In this document: in pieces, positions 8,930-16,886 of the stretch
How positions within the stretch are numbered: the first letter of the stretch is position 1
How the letters are laid out: each line of letters starts with the position of its first letter
Origin: an uncultured Psychromonas sp.
GTDB lineage: Bacteria; Pseudomonadota; Gammaproteobacteria; Enterobacterales; Psychromonadaceae
NCBI RefSeq assembly: GCF_947489755.1
Contig: NZ_CANLFB010000030.1
Coordinates: 1-46,224 of the forward strand
Length of the DNA: 46,224 nucleotides
Direction: 5' to 3'
The notes under the pieces: generated by a model
Told to the model about the DNA's origin: nothing
Databases searched by the model: none
The model's input: the letters and a program-made list of their open reading frames with translations, nothing else
Made by a program: the position numbers and the translations under genes

Positions 8930-8965
8930 CTCCTGCTGACGTTTTTAACTAAACGTTAGCAGGAG
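8930..8965. terminator. Stem-loop after DUF2061 gene 1
   Basis: A 15-bp stem with a single G-T pair (CTCCTGCTGACGTTT with AAACGTTAGCAGGAG) and a 6-base loop. A T-tract is missing, so it could act as an mRNA 3'-end stabiliser or an imperfect terminator. Confidence 0.6.
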
Positions 8966-8973
8966 AAGCACTT

Positions 8974-9001
8974 CAACATTCAACATTCAACATTCAACAT
9001 T
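8974..9001. repeat. 7-bp tandem repeat (CAACATT)x4
   Basis: Four perfect copies of CAACATT lie directly downstream of the stem-loop at 8930-8965, with partial units on both sides. Confidence 0.9.
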
Positions 9002-9151
9002 CAAAAAACAATATCCAATAAAATAATTTGATACACAACTATCTAAACTCAACTCTCTTTAAACCTAAGATTAATTGTTTAATTTGTGTCTTTTAACGAC
9101 TTAAACAATTAACATGAAACGGCTTTATCAAATAATTCTATGGAGAGAACA

Positions 9152-10123
9152 TTGACGAATAAAATGGTGACGGACTCAACATCAACAAACAATCGCATTG
9201 TATGGATGGCTTTTTTAGGTTTATTAATGACCAATTTATTTTGGGCGATTAATGCGATTTTAGCACGTGGTTTTATGCCTGAGGTTGCCCCCATTGCCAT
9301 GAACTTGTTCCGATGGATTGGTGCTTTTGTACTACTAACCCCTTTTGCCTTACCTCGCGTGATGAAAAGTTGGCCGATAATCCGCCCTCATTTATTTGCC
9401 TTATCAGGGCTCGCCATCTTAAGTATCGCGTTTTATAACAGCCTGCTTTATGTGGCTGCCAATTTTACAACAGCCGTTAATATTACGCTCATTAATACAC
9501 TAATACCGATTGCGACACTTTTAATTGCATGGAGAGTGCTAGGTAATCGCCCGCGCTTAATGCAATCCATTGGGATGGCGATATCAATATTGGGCGTGTT
9601 ACTGATTTTAACAAAGGGACATTTACCCCATTTATTAAGCCTTAAATTTAGTCAGGGTGATCTATTTATGCTTGCCGCTGTCGTAGTCTGGGCTTTATTT
9701 ACGGTGTTATTAAAAAAGATGTCGCTTAAATTACCGCCTATCGTGGTGTTATATCTACTGATCATGCTCGGACTGCCTTTTTTAATGATCGGTTATGCCA
9801 TTGAAGCAATCTTTTTTAAATTTTATTTCCCTTCATTAGCACACCTAAATTTATTTGTTTATCTATGGGTTTTCCCATCAATATTAGCCTACATATTTTG
9901 GACTAATGGGGTGGTGCGTCTTGGTCCTGAAAGTGCTTCATTATCGATCACTTTAATGCCGTTATTCGGTGCCATATTAGCGATTATCTTTCTTGATGAA
10001 TCAATCTACTGGTTCCATATTGCAGGAGGATTATGCTCGTTGGTAGGCATGTTACTCGCACTTTTACCGGCCAATAAATTAACGACGATTTTTAAATTGA
10101 ATACACAAGAATCAAAGGTATAA
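9152..10123 (+). CDS. DMT superfamily EamA-type transporter
   Basis: A small-molecule exporter of the drug/metabolite transporter superfamily: about ten hydrophobic helices in two EamA halves (roughly residues 15-150 and 165-305), with the typical first-half phrase NLFWAINAILARG and second-half MPLFGAILAIIFLDES. The start is uncertain. GGAGAG at 9142-9147 best serves the TTG at 9152 (323 residues). The ATG at 9140 would overlap the binding site (327 residues), and the ATG at 9164 is 16 bases away. The substrate cannot be told from sequence; amino acids or metabolites are typical. Confidence 0.85.
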   Translation: MTNKMVTDSTSTNNRIVWMAFLGLLMTNLFWAINAILARGFMPEVAPIAMNLFRWIGAFVLLTPFALPRVMKSWPIIRPHLFALSGLAILSIAFYNSLLYVAANFTTAVNITLINTLIPIATLLIAWRVLGNRPRLMQSIGMAISILGVLLILTKGHLPHLLSLKFSQGDLFMLAAVVVWALFTVLLKKMSLKLPPIVVLYLLIMLGLPFLMIGYAIEAIFFKFYFPSLAHLNLFVYLWVFPSILAYIFWTNGVVRLGPESASLSITLMPLFGAILAIIFLDESIYWFHIAGGLCSLVGMLLALLPANKLTTIFKLNTQESKV

Positions 10124-10566
10124 GGTATTCCAGGTTTCAGGTTTTATTTTAAGCTAAACATAAAACCTGACTGAAATGGCGACTATTTTTCGACCGTGAA
10201 CCTTCCTAATTTTTTTTAGTCAATCACACAGGATGTATGGATTAATTGAAGTTAGCCCATGGATGCTCATTCGAAACGGTATATTTATTTAAAATGAATG
10301 AATAGGTTAGATAGAAAGTGATTCGGTGACCAGTCTTTGTCCCCCCTTCTATTCAAGTAAGAAAAAAAGAGGTGGCAACAGCGCAAAATAGACATTAAAA
10401 GAAAATAAAATGTCAGAACGACGCGAGAGGAACCAATATTAATCACAGGGTCAAAAATGGCGACTTCGGCATCTGCCTTCATTTTTCTGAATCAACCAAT
10501 GTCTTTAGTTTATTTTATAAAAATGATGACGCGGTGTATGGGTACAGATCAAGTACCCTCTACAAC
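10124..10566. other. Spacer with a decayed repeat family A fragment
   Basis: About 440 bp between convergent genes. Parts resemble the element at 2183-2515: a stretch near 10255-10345 (ATGGATGCTCATTCGAAAC, then GACCAGTCTTTGT) and the block TTTTTCTGAATCAACCAATG near 10483 followed by TCTTTAG. A 65-residue minus-strand frame here (10285-10482) has no domain and overlaps the repeat, so I do not call it. Confidence 0.55.
10138..10169. other. Stem-loop after the DMT transporter gene
   Basis: CAGGTTTTAT (10138-10147) pairs perfectly with ATAAAACCTG (10160-10169) around a 12-base loop, starting 14 bases after the stop codon. There is no T-run, so termination strength is uncertain. Confidence 0.55.
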
Positions 10567-11241
10567 TTATAACTCAACCAATCTAATATGTCGCCATTTC
10601 ACTTTTGTTTCATTTTCGCCATGAATCTGTAATGAAATGCCGCCTTCGCCCTTCTCTATTTCAGAGCGATTAACCGTCACCATTTGAGTGCCATTCAACC
10701 ATGATGTGATTGAGCTTCCTTTCACTTGAATTTTCATTTCATTCCATTCACCCATTTTAATCACGGCATCTTTTGCCGAATCAGGTTTAACTAACCATCC
10801 GCTTTTGTATGCATTGATTCCACCAGCTTTATGTCCTGGAGGTGCTATCTCAACTTGCCAGCCAGTTGCTTTATTTCCCTTGACGGTTGAGCGAACGAAG
10901 ATGCCACTGTTACCTCTTTTTTCCTGTTTGTATTCTAGGGTCAATTCAAAATCTTTATAGTGTTTGACGGTGCTTAAATAACCAAACGTATTATCAACAC
11001 CATTTTCACACACTAATAATCCATCTTCTACATACCACTGTTCAGTACCATGTACTTTCCAACCACTTAAATCTTTTCCATTAAACAAAAAGATAGCTTT
11101 TGACTGGTCAAGAACAGGAGAATAGGCTCCGCTCAAATTTTCAGTAACATCATCTGTAACATCGTCAGTAACAACAGTGGAAGTGCTTTTACAAGAAACA
11201 ACAAAAGCCAATGTGATACCTATTAATAAACTATTTTTCAT
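10567..11241 (-). CDS. DUF1080 (3-keto-disaccharide hydrolase fold) lipoprotein
   Basis: A 224-residue lipoprotein whose lipobox is FVVSC with Cys at residue 17. After a short low-complexity linker with a TDDVTDDVTEN repeat, residues ~45-224 form a DUF1080 concanavalin-like beta-sandwich: FNGKDLSGWKVHG, WYVEDGLLVCE, NSGIFVRS, WQVEI and a final WRHIRLVEL. Family members act on 3-keto-glycosides or bind carbohydrate, and are common in bacteria degrading polysaccharides or plant glycosides. The substrate is unknown; no 3-dehydrogenase gene is adjacent. The ribosome binding site is weak (GGAT, distant). It appears monocistronic. Confidence 0.88.
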   Translation of the reverse strand: MKNSLLIGITLAFVVSCKSTSTVVTDDVTDDVTENLSGAYSPVLDQSKAIFLFNGKDLSGWKVHGTEQWYVEDGLLVCENGVDNTFGYLSTVKHYKDFELTLEYKQEKRGNSGIFVRSTVKGNKATGWQVEIAPPGHKAGGINAYKSGWLVKPDSAKDAVIKMGEWNEMKIQVKGSSITSWLNGTQMVTVNRSEIEKGEGGISLQIHGENETKVKWRHIRLVEL

Positions 11242-11598
11242 ATTAATAAAAATCCAACGGATAAAAAGTAAGCCATCATACTAAGTAACCCAAAACGTAA
11301 ACACAATTGATCAGCACCACAGTATTGACTTAATAACTGTTTGATATCAAAAATAAAATGCTTATCGCTTTCCTTATTAACCTATCAAAAATGATCTATC
11401 CTCAAGGGTAGAGATAAAATATTAAAAATATGGCATCATTAACGGCTGTTCCCTTTCAAATAACGAGCAGAAATGAGTTAAAATAATTATTTGATGGCGA
11501 ATCATTTGCTTATTTGATTACTAATTATTTGATAGTAAGCACTAACACCGACGCAATCAATCCTGATAACGTTGCTAAACACCAATTAGAGACAATAA
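11242..11598. other. Divergent promoter region between the DUF1080 gene and mtgA
   Basis: About 357 bp of AT-rich DNA between divergently transcribed genes; it should carry both promoters. I see no strong operator palindrome or repeat. GAGAC precedes the mtgA ATG. Confidence 0.45.
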
Positions 11599-12291
11599 AT
11601 GGCAAAACGTAAACCTCGTTTTTTGAGTAAAATATGGGCCAAAATATGGCGAATGTTATTAACACTGGTGTTGGTGATCAGTCTGGTATTGCTCATGTTT
11701 CGTTTTGTGCCTCTACCAACCACAGCGTTTATGTTACAAAGCCCTTATCCTGTGACTCAACAATGGATCAGTATTGATAAGCTACCGCAGAATATGGCAT
11801 TAGCCGTTGTCGCTTCTGAAGATCAACGTTTTCCTGAGCATTTTGGTGTGGATTTTACCGCTATCATTAATGCGGTAGAACAATACGGAGATGGTGATGG
11901 CCTTCGTGGTGCAAGTACAATTACTCAACAAACCGCCAAAAACCTTTTTCTTTGGTCAGGTCGAAGCTTTGTTCGTAAAGGTTTAGAAGCAGGTTTAGCA
12001 CTTAGCCTTGAAGCTATTTGGGGAAAGAGACGAATCCTAGAAGTATACTTAAACGTAGCCGAATTTGGTCAAGGCATATATGGTGTTGAAGCGGCTAGCC
12101 AACATTATTTTGGGAAGTCAGCACGTTATCTGACTAAGTATCAGACAGCACAATTAGCCGTGTTATTACCTAGCCCACGAACTCGCGACCCTCGCCGTTT
12201 GACTGCAACACTAAGCCAAAGAGTGATTTGGATTGAACGACAAATGAGGCAACTTGGAACGGGTTATTTAACGCCTATTTTCAAAGATTAA
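11599..12291 (+). CDS. mtgA: Monofunctional biosynthetic peptidoglycan transglycosylase
   Basis: A 230-residue family GT51 enzyme that polymerises lipid II into glycan strands in the periplasm. One membrane anchor (residues ~15-40) precedes the catalytic domain. Motif 1 is ASEDQRFPEHFG, with catalytic Glu74 and a second Glu at 80; motif 2 is GASTITQQTAKNLF; later motifs are KRRILEVYLNVAEFG and GVEAASQHYFGKSA. No transpeptidase domain follows, and the length matches E. coli MtgA (242). It stands alone, convergent with the ribosomal protein operon at 12489-12880. Confidence 0.96.
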   Translation: MAKRKPRFLSKIWAKIWRMLLTLVLVISLVLLMFRFVPLPTTAFMLQSPYPVTQQWISIDKLPQNMALAVVASEDQRFPEHFGVDFTAIINAVEQYGDGDGLRGASTITQQTAKNLFLWSGRSFVRKGLEAGLALSLEAIWGKRRILEVYLNVAEFGQGIYGVEAASQHYFGKSARYLTKYQTAQLAVLLPSPRTRDPRRLTATLSQRVIWIERQMRQLGTGYLTPIFKD

Positions 12292-12363
12292 AAAAGATGA
12301 CAATTTAAAAAATCTCGTTAACGTTTAAAAATAGGCTCACCGAATAAGCCAACAGTTAATCTG

Positions 12364-12483
12364 TTGATGAGTCAATCTGATAGTGAGGTAGCTAACTAAG
12401 TAGATAGATAAATAAATAGATAAATAGCCATGCAAATAACTAATCAAGCAACTAGCTAATTATCTATCAAATTGACTCATCAA
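12364..12483. repeat. Long imperfect inverted repeat between convergent genes
   Basis: TTGATGAGTCAAT (12364-12376) pairs perfectly with ATTGACTCATCAA (12471-12483). After one mismatch, TGATA (12378-12382) pairs with TATCA (12465-12469), giving 18 of 19 paired positions. Inside are AT-rich short repeats (GATA/AAATA type) and two TAGCTA words that could also pair. It lies between the 3' ends of mtgA and rpmJ2 and may serve as a two-way terminator, or be a small mobile-element remnant. Confidence 0.75.
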
Positions 12484-12488
12484 TAACA

Positions 12489-12629
12489 TTAACCTTTTTT
12501 CTTCATGCCTTGCACAGCCTTGAATCTCGGATTCGATTTACAAATCACATAGACTCGCCCACGTCGTTTCACCACTTGGCAATCTGGACTGCGTGTTTTG
12601 GCGCTTTTTAAAGAACTCAATACCTTCAT
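12489..12629 (-). CDS. rpmJ2: 50S ribosomal protein L36, type B (zinc-independent)
   Basis: A 46-residue protein read directly from the minus strand: it starts [20 protein letters not shown] and ends [10 protein letters not shown]. It matches E. coli YkgO almost residue for residue. Type B L36 lacks the full four-ligand zinc site of ordinary L36 and replaces it when zinc is scarce. Its ATG overlaps the stop of rpmE2 in the arrangement TAATG (A of the ATG at 12629), so translation is probably coupled, with AGGAGC just upstream. It is co-transcribed with rpmE2 under the Zur-type site at 12901-12918. Confidence 0.95.
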   Translation of the reverse strand: MKVLSSLKSAKTRSPDCQVVKRRGRVYVICKSNPRFKAVQGMKKKG

Positions 12630-12880
12630 TACTTGCTCCTAAGGCTTCCAAAACGATTATTAAACTTAGCAATTTGCCCTTCTTGTTTAGCAGCACGTTG
12701 TTTACCTGTGTATTGAGGATGTGATGCGCTCGATATATCGATAGGTAAATAAGGGTAAACCTTACCTTCATGTTCTATCGTTCTATCTGTTTGTAAGGTT
12801 GATCCAATTACAAAATAAACGTCTGCTGCAGTGTCATGAAACACAACATCTTGGTAATCAGGGTGAATATTTTCTTTCAT
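12629..12880 (-). CDS. rpmE2: 50S ribosomal protein L31, type B (zinc-independent)
   Basis: An 83-residue protein starting [16 protein letters not shown], the standard type B L31 opening (E. coli YkgM). It contains no cysteine at all, so the zinc-binding CxxC of ordinary L31 is missing, as expected for the zinc-free paralogue. Replacing L31 and L36 by type B forms lets the cell reclaim ribosomal zinc. GGAGAG lies 6 bases before the ATG, and a perfect 18-bp palindrome of Zur type sits 20 bases upstream. First gene of a two-gene operon with rpmJ2. Confidence 0.96.
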   Translation of the reverse strand: MKENIHPDYQDVVFHDTAADVYFVIGSTLQTDRTIEHEGKVYPYLPIDISSASHPQYTGKQRAAKQEGQIAKFNNRFGSLRSK

Positions 12881-12900
12881 TGTTGACTCTCCACTTTAAA

Positions 12901-12918
12901 GTTATGTTATAACATAAC
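12901..12918. promoter_or_regulatory. Zur operator (perfect palindrome)
   Basis: GTTATGTTATAACATAAC is its own reverse complement and matches the gammaproteobacterial Zur motif built around GTTATAACATAAC-type sequence. It is placed 20 bp before rpmE2, the classic zinc-sparing Zur target. With zinc present, Zur should repress the operon; the assignment rests on motif plus context. Confidence 0.9.
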
Positions 12919-13317
12919 AACAAATACACAGCAGATCAACCAAGATGATAGCTATTATCATTAAAGTTACTAATATTAACCTTTAGCTACTCTCCTCATT
13001 AATCATCGATGTATCAATGGTATTAATACGATCAAGCGTTAATGTCTGAAAGTAATATTTAGTATGCTTAATAAAGGCACTTAATCGTGAGTGCTTTGAA
13101 CTAGGCTTTTCTACTCTATTCAACTGCCTCTTTATCTCTCAGTCATTACATTTAAACGATACCTATAAAAGCCAGATATTGACTAAAATTTCATTAAATG
13201 TTCATTATTCTACTTTTTTATAATTATTTGTGTAAAATCCTCGCCTTAACATTTGCCTATCAATATTTGCACCTGTTATAACGCGTTAACTATTCCAACT
13301 AAACTTAAGTAGATTTT
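12919..13317. other. Divergent promoter region before the SPFH operon
   Basis: About 400 bp between the Zur operator and the gene at 13318. AT-rich, with no other recognisable operator, repeat or gene. It presumably holds the promoter for the 13318-14989 operon. Confidence 0.45.
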
Positions 13318-13656
13318 ATGATTTTTTATATGATTGGGTTAAGTGCCCTGGTTATGATTCTGTGTCTCGCTCTTTATGTCATTTACAGCAATATACATAA
13401 AACTCGGGTAAGAAAAATAAAGGAATATAACGTGCTGTTTGATAAAGACACGATAGTGGATGATTTGATCAACCAACTAATTGAAAAAGATCAAACTCAA
13501 GAAAACCAAGAAAAAACCAAAAAAAGCAAAGAAGATATTCTGGCAACATTTGTAGAACTTCACCGTTCAGGTAGTTTTTGTGCGCATTTAAGTGAGCAGG
13601 AAATTATCTTCTTTGTTAAAAATAAATTAAACATGGAGAGTAACAAAAATGGCTAG
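13318..13656 (+). CDS. Small single-span membrane protein, partner of the SPFH protein
   Basis: A 112-residue protein of no family I recognise. One N-terminal membrane segment (residues ~3-24) is followed by a charged, lysine/glutamine-rich soluble region (~30-80) and a compact C-terminal part (TFVELHRSGSFCAHLSEQEIIFFVKNKL). The last 8 bases overlap the start of the SPFH-type gene at 13649, so the two are surely co-transcribed and translationally coupled, which suggests a shared membrane complex. No clear ribosome binding site is visible. Function unknown. Confidence 0.75.
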   Translation: MIFYMIGLSALVMILCLALYVIYSNIHKTRVRKIKEYNVLFDKDTIVDDLINQLIEKDQTQENQEKTKKSKEDILATFVELHRSGSFCAHLSEQEIIFFVKNKLNMESNKNG

Positions 13657-14989
13657 TGAACAATCGGTTCCGGCAGTAGAAAAAGATTCATTTATGGCAC
13701 GATTTGGTAGTAAAAACTTTATTATCATCACATCAATAATTGTTGTATTAGCTGTAATAGCAACCCTTACATCACAAGTTGTCTCTTGGAATGAAGCAGA
13801 TGAACGTTTAGTTCACCAATCAGCTTTCACAGGTAACTTAACAGTCATAAATCAGGCAGGTCCCTATTTAAAAGCGTTTGGTACCACATCAGCTTATAAA
13901 AAGGTCATTTCAATTAACTTTACAGGTGACGCCACTGCTACAGCCAGCGCAATTGTGCCATTAATACCGATTCGATTTTTAGATACAACAACCGGGGGTG
14001 CTAGAGGTGTATCTCGCTTTAGATTACCTGGTAATGTATCGCCAAGTGAATCAGGTGCCTTACGCGGTTTACTTAAAATACATGAAGAATTTGGTTCGCA
14101 AGAAACGTTGATTTCTAACTTATTAATGCGTGCAACAACAGAAAATGTAAAAGCATCGGCACGTATGATGTCCGTTGAACAACATTACTCTGGTGGTAAT
14201 GGTCAATTAAGCCAAGATTTCTCTGACCAATTAACTAACGGCATTTTTGTTACTGAACAAATTATTAGTACCGGTGAACGTAACAAATCTGATGATGTAA
14301 GTAATTTGAGTAATTTAAGTAAGCAACAACGCGTTACTATTAATATTAGAAAAGACAAAGAAGGTAATCCATTACGTAATGCACCGATATTAGGCGCTTA
14401 TGGTATTACCGTTGTTGATGCAAGTATCATTGATATTGATTATGAAAATAAAGTAAACGCACGTCTTGAGGCACAAAAACAAGCCGCTGCAGATGAAGCT
14501 TTAGCTCGTCAGAATCTTAAAAAAGCAGAACAACAAGCGCGTACTGAAGTTGCTTTAGGTGAACAAGCCATTGCTAAACAACGTGCAGAATCTGAGAAAC
14601 TCAAGATCAAAGAACAAATTGATGCTGAACGTATTAAAGCCAATGCCATTATATCTGCACAACAACGTGTTGCTGTAAAAGCTGAATTAGCGAAAGAGCA
14701 AGAAGAGATCTTAAAGCAGCAACGTTTAGAGGCATTAGGTATGGATGTTTTAGCTGAAGCGCGTTTAAGAGCTAAATCAGCGGCCCTTGACCCTAAGTAC
14801 GTATTTGATGAAACATTAAAAGCAGAGGTTAAAATTCAAACGGCTTTATTTAACAGTTTGGGTAATAGTCGTTTAGTGCCTGAAATCGTCATCGGCGGCA
14901 GTCAAGGCGAGCAAAATAATGGATCTGAATTTATGCGTTTATTAGCCGCTGATGCGGCATTAAGCCTTAAAAAACGTTTAGAAAAATAA
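13649..14989 (+). CDS. SPFH/band-7-like membrane scaffold protein
   Basis: A 446-residue protein with an N-terminal membrane segment (~24-44), an SPFH/band-7-like region (~50-270) and a long charged coiled coil (~275-375, Ala/Glu/Gln/Lys-rich: ARQNLKKAEQQARTEV, AKQRAESEKLKIKEQI). The C-terminal domain ends in a variable tail. This is the layout of stomatin/flotillin-type proteins, which oligomerise at membranes and organise proteases or lipid domains. It lacks an NfeD partner; instead it is coupled by an 8-bp overlap to the small membrane protein at 13318. A clear terminator follows at 15081-15114. The SPFH assignment is from architecture and moderate sequence resemblance. Confidence 0.78.
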   Translation: MASEQSVPAVEKDSFMARFGSKNFIIITSIIVVLAVIATLTSQVVSWNEADERLVHQSAFTGNLTVINQAGPYLKAFGTTSAYKKVISINFTGDATATASAIVPLIPIRFLDTTTGGARGVSRFRLPGNVSPSESGALRGLLKIHEEFGSQETLISNLLMRATTENVKASARMMSVEQHYSGGNGQLSQDFSDQLTNGIFVTEQIISTGERNKSDDVSNLSNLSKQQRVTINIRKDKEGNPLRNAPILGAYGITVVDASIIDIDYENKVNARLEAQKQAAADEALARQNLKKAEQQARTEVALGEQAIAKQRAESEKLKIKEQIDAERIKANAIISAQQRVAVKAELAKEQEEILKQQRLEALGMDVLAEARLRAKSAALDPKYVFDETLKAEVKIQTALFNSLGNSRLVPEIVIGGSQGEQNNGSEFMRLLAADAALSLKKRLEK

Positions 14990-15080
14990 TATAAAAATCA
15001 TATCGATACCGTTTTTTAAGACCGTTCTCTGAATGCCCTTTTAAAAAGAGTCCCCTTAAAAAGATCGTATCAAATAATAA

Positions 15081-15114
15081 AAAACGTTGGCCGATATATT
15101 CGGTCTGCGTTTTT
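15081..15114 (+). terminator. Intrinsic terminator of the SPFH operon
   Basis: AAAACG...CGTTTT outer pairing with an inner GGCCGA/TCGGTC near-complement, followed by T residues, about 90 bases after the stop codon. Confidence 0.7.
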
Positions 15115-15120
15115 ACTTAC

Positions 15121-15168
15121 CTTATTCACTTATTAACTTATTAACTTATTAACTTATTAACTTCTTCA
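15121..15168. repeat. Octamer tandem repeat (CTTATTAA)
   Basis: Four perfect CTTATTAA units (15129-15160), flanked by imperfect copies CTTATTCA before and CTTCTTCA after. It sits directly behind the terminator at 15081-15114. Confidence 0.9.
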
Positions 15169-15180
15169 AGAATAGCTTAG

Positions 15181-15480
15181 CTATTTTTTTGAATTCTTAA
15201 CTATTTCATTTTTACCGAAAAAAGTGATTAATAGTGCAACAATAATTCCCACTGCGCCTAAGCTTGAAAACAACAGACTATATTCACTTTTAGTACCAGA
15301 AAGATTAAGCAAGCTAGTGACCAGTAATAATGATATTCCTAGCATTTTGATAAAGGCGAGTGTTGTATTTAAGCTAAACCAAACAAGGCACAAAGGACAT
15401 TGTTTCTCTACATACAGCCCTTTTTTCTTAATATTTTTGGCGTTAATTTTTGCTTGGCAACCAGGACATGTGTCTTTCAT
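15181..15480 (-). CDS. Zinc-ribbon small membrane protein
   Basis: A 99-residue protein with an N-terminal zinc ribbon (CPGC at 5-8 and CPLC at 28-31) followed by two hydrophobic segments (~38-58 and ~68-88) and a lysine-rich tail. AAGGA lies about 8 bases before the ATG. The zinc ribbon faces the cytoplasm if the usual positive-inside rule holds. I do not recognise a named family, and the function is unknown. No operon partner overlaps it. Confidence 0.75.
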   Translation of the reverse strand: MKDTCPGCQAKINAKNIKKKGLYVEKQCPLCLVWFSLNTTLAFIKMLGISLLLVTSLLNLSGTKSEYSLLFSSLGAVGIIVALLITFFGKNEIVKNSKK

Positions 15481-15727
15481 TCTTTGTTCCTTTGATTCAA
15501 ATTTACTTATTACACTCTAATTTTAATTCTAAAATGAGTATCTATAAGACATGGTTTTTTATCAAAAAATTGCAGAACGTCCAAATATTTGATGTGAAAT
15601 AGCATCTCACCTTTATTCTTACTTCACTCGAAGAGCGACAAGACTAAAATCACTTTATAAAGATAAATAGTTTAATTCAATGGTTGATCATTATAAGTTG
15701 GTAATTCAGCTTAGTTAAATGGTTTGG

Positions 15728-15916
15728 CTAAAAGTAAGCGCTTTCAACCCCTGCTTTAATAAATGCAACGAGCAACATGATGAACACTAATATAGGCAAA
15801 ATTTTACTGTATTTAGCTTGCTGCTTTTCATCTATTGGTTTGGCAAAGCGTTCACCTAAGATCACCATCAATACTAAAGCCAAAAATAACGCGCCTAGGA
15901 TAATTAATATTGTCAT
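15728..15916 (-). CDS. Small two-helix membrane protein
   Basis: A 62-residue protein: two hydrophobic helices (~2-21 and ~40-58) joined by a charged loop GERFAKPIDEKQQAKY. AAGG sits about 8 bases before the ATG, supporting a real gene despite its size. No family recognised and function unknown. The neighbours are two other small minus-strand proteins, with spacers too long to claim an operon. Confidence 0.65.
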   Translation of the reverse strand: MTILIILGALFLALVLMVILGERFAKPIDEKQQAKYSKILPILVFIMLLVAFIKAGVESAYF

Positions 15917-15998
15917 GAATATGGCCTTATTAGTTGTTGATTATTGACGATGATTTATAGGTTTATAGGTTTAGTCACTTTGCTCTTTATCATCTTTT

Positions 15999-16394
15999 TT
16001 ATTTACAGACAGAACTTAAAGTACGGCTGCTTGAAATACTATTTGATTGAAGCTCGCTACGGATTTTATCTACTAAAGTATAATCAAATGTACTTTCAAA
16101 TGTTATTGAAATAGAAACTTCAAATGCTCCCTGAATATAACTATTTTGATTAGTTGATACATCATGTGACAATATTTTAAAACGTTTTAATTGATGCTTT
16201 TGACCGAATGCTTTTAATTGTTCTATTTTTTGTTTGTAAATTTCACCAACACTTTGCGCTTTAGTAATGCTAACAACAGAGTAGTAACTCACTTGATTCA
16301 TTTCGACATCAGTACAATTCAAATTTTCTTCAGCAGTTAATCCGAGTACAGGGTATAGGCTTAACGCAAGTACTAATGATGGTAATAATTTCAT
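15999..16394 (-). CDS. Exported protein of unknown function
   Basis: A 131-residue protein with a typical signal peptide (MKLLPSLVLALSLYPVLGLTA) and a mature domain with two cysteines (one near residue 27, one next to the C-terminus) that could form a disulfide. Alternating beta-like and helical stretches suggest a small globular periplasmic domain. AAGGA precedes the ATG. No family recognised. Confidence 0.68.
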   Translation of the reverse strand: MKLLPSLVLALSLYPVLGLTAEENLNCTDVEMNQVSYYSVVSITKAQSVGEIYKQKIEQLKAFGQKHQLKRFKILSHDVSTNQNSYIQGAFEVSISITFESTFDYTLVDKIRSELQSNSISSSRTLSSVCK

Positions 16395-16886
16395 AATTTA
16401 TCCTTAATTAGAATGATGATTTTTATCTTATTTAACCTCAATTCTGGTTAACGATAGTGGTGTTGTATCGCTTTTCTTATCCGGCACTGAGGTTATTTAA
16501 ATAGCTGAGATTAAATAAGTATTAAAGCACAAAATTAGGGCAATGGAACTAGCATTGAATCGCTTTCCCTCTATACCCATATACCTAAACCTCGAAGCTC
16601 ATCGAAGAAAACACAAAAAACCAGAAGGCGTTTGTATTCAGAGTTTAAAGAATAATGTCAATTAACATTTAAAGGAACCCATCTTTTTTATATGGTTTTA
16701 TGTAAATAACCACAGTTTTAGCTTGGTTTACTTGCAACAATCTAAAATACTACTATTTTGGTAGTGCGATCATAGAATAAAGTCACTTGATAAGTGACTT
16801 CGCTAATTATCAGTTTCATTTTCCAATCACAAATATTTGAAATGATCCTAGTTAACAATACTAAAACTAATCTAATGAGAACCGGA
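16395..16886. other. Spacer with a repeat family B copy and the chemoreceptor promoter region
   Basis: Contains a family B element at about 16434-16520 and a perfect 9-bp hairpin AAGTCACTT-GAT-AAGTGACTT at 16780-16800, upstream of the chemoreceptor. I looked for a flagellar sigma-28 promoter and found no convincing one. Confidence 0.5.
16434..16520. repeat. Dispersed repeat family B, copy 1
   Basis: TTAACCTCAATTCTGGTTAA, then GTGGTGTTGTATCGCTTTTC and TTATCCGG. Related words occur at about 22948-23140 and 24635-24915, the last including GCGGTGTTGTATCGTTTTAC. Non-coding. Confidence 0.65.

Noticed and set aside
10285-10482. 65-residue minus-strand frame
   Set aside because: Falls within a repeat family A remnant; no domain or start signal.
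16794-16886. GTG-started N-terminal extension of the chemoreceptor
   Set aside because: The GTG lies in a hairpin, has no ribosome binding site, and adds 31 residues before the normal receptor start at 16887.
16600-16886. Possible sigma-28 promoter before the chemoreceptor
   Set aside because: A TAAA and a GCGAT word exist near 16743 and 16766, but the spacing is about 19 instead of 15 and the match is poor.
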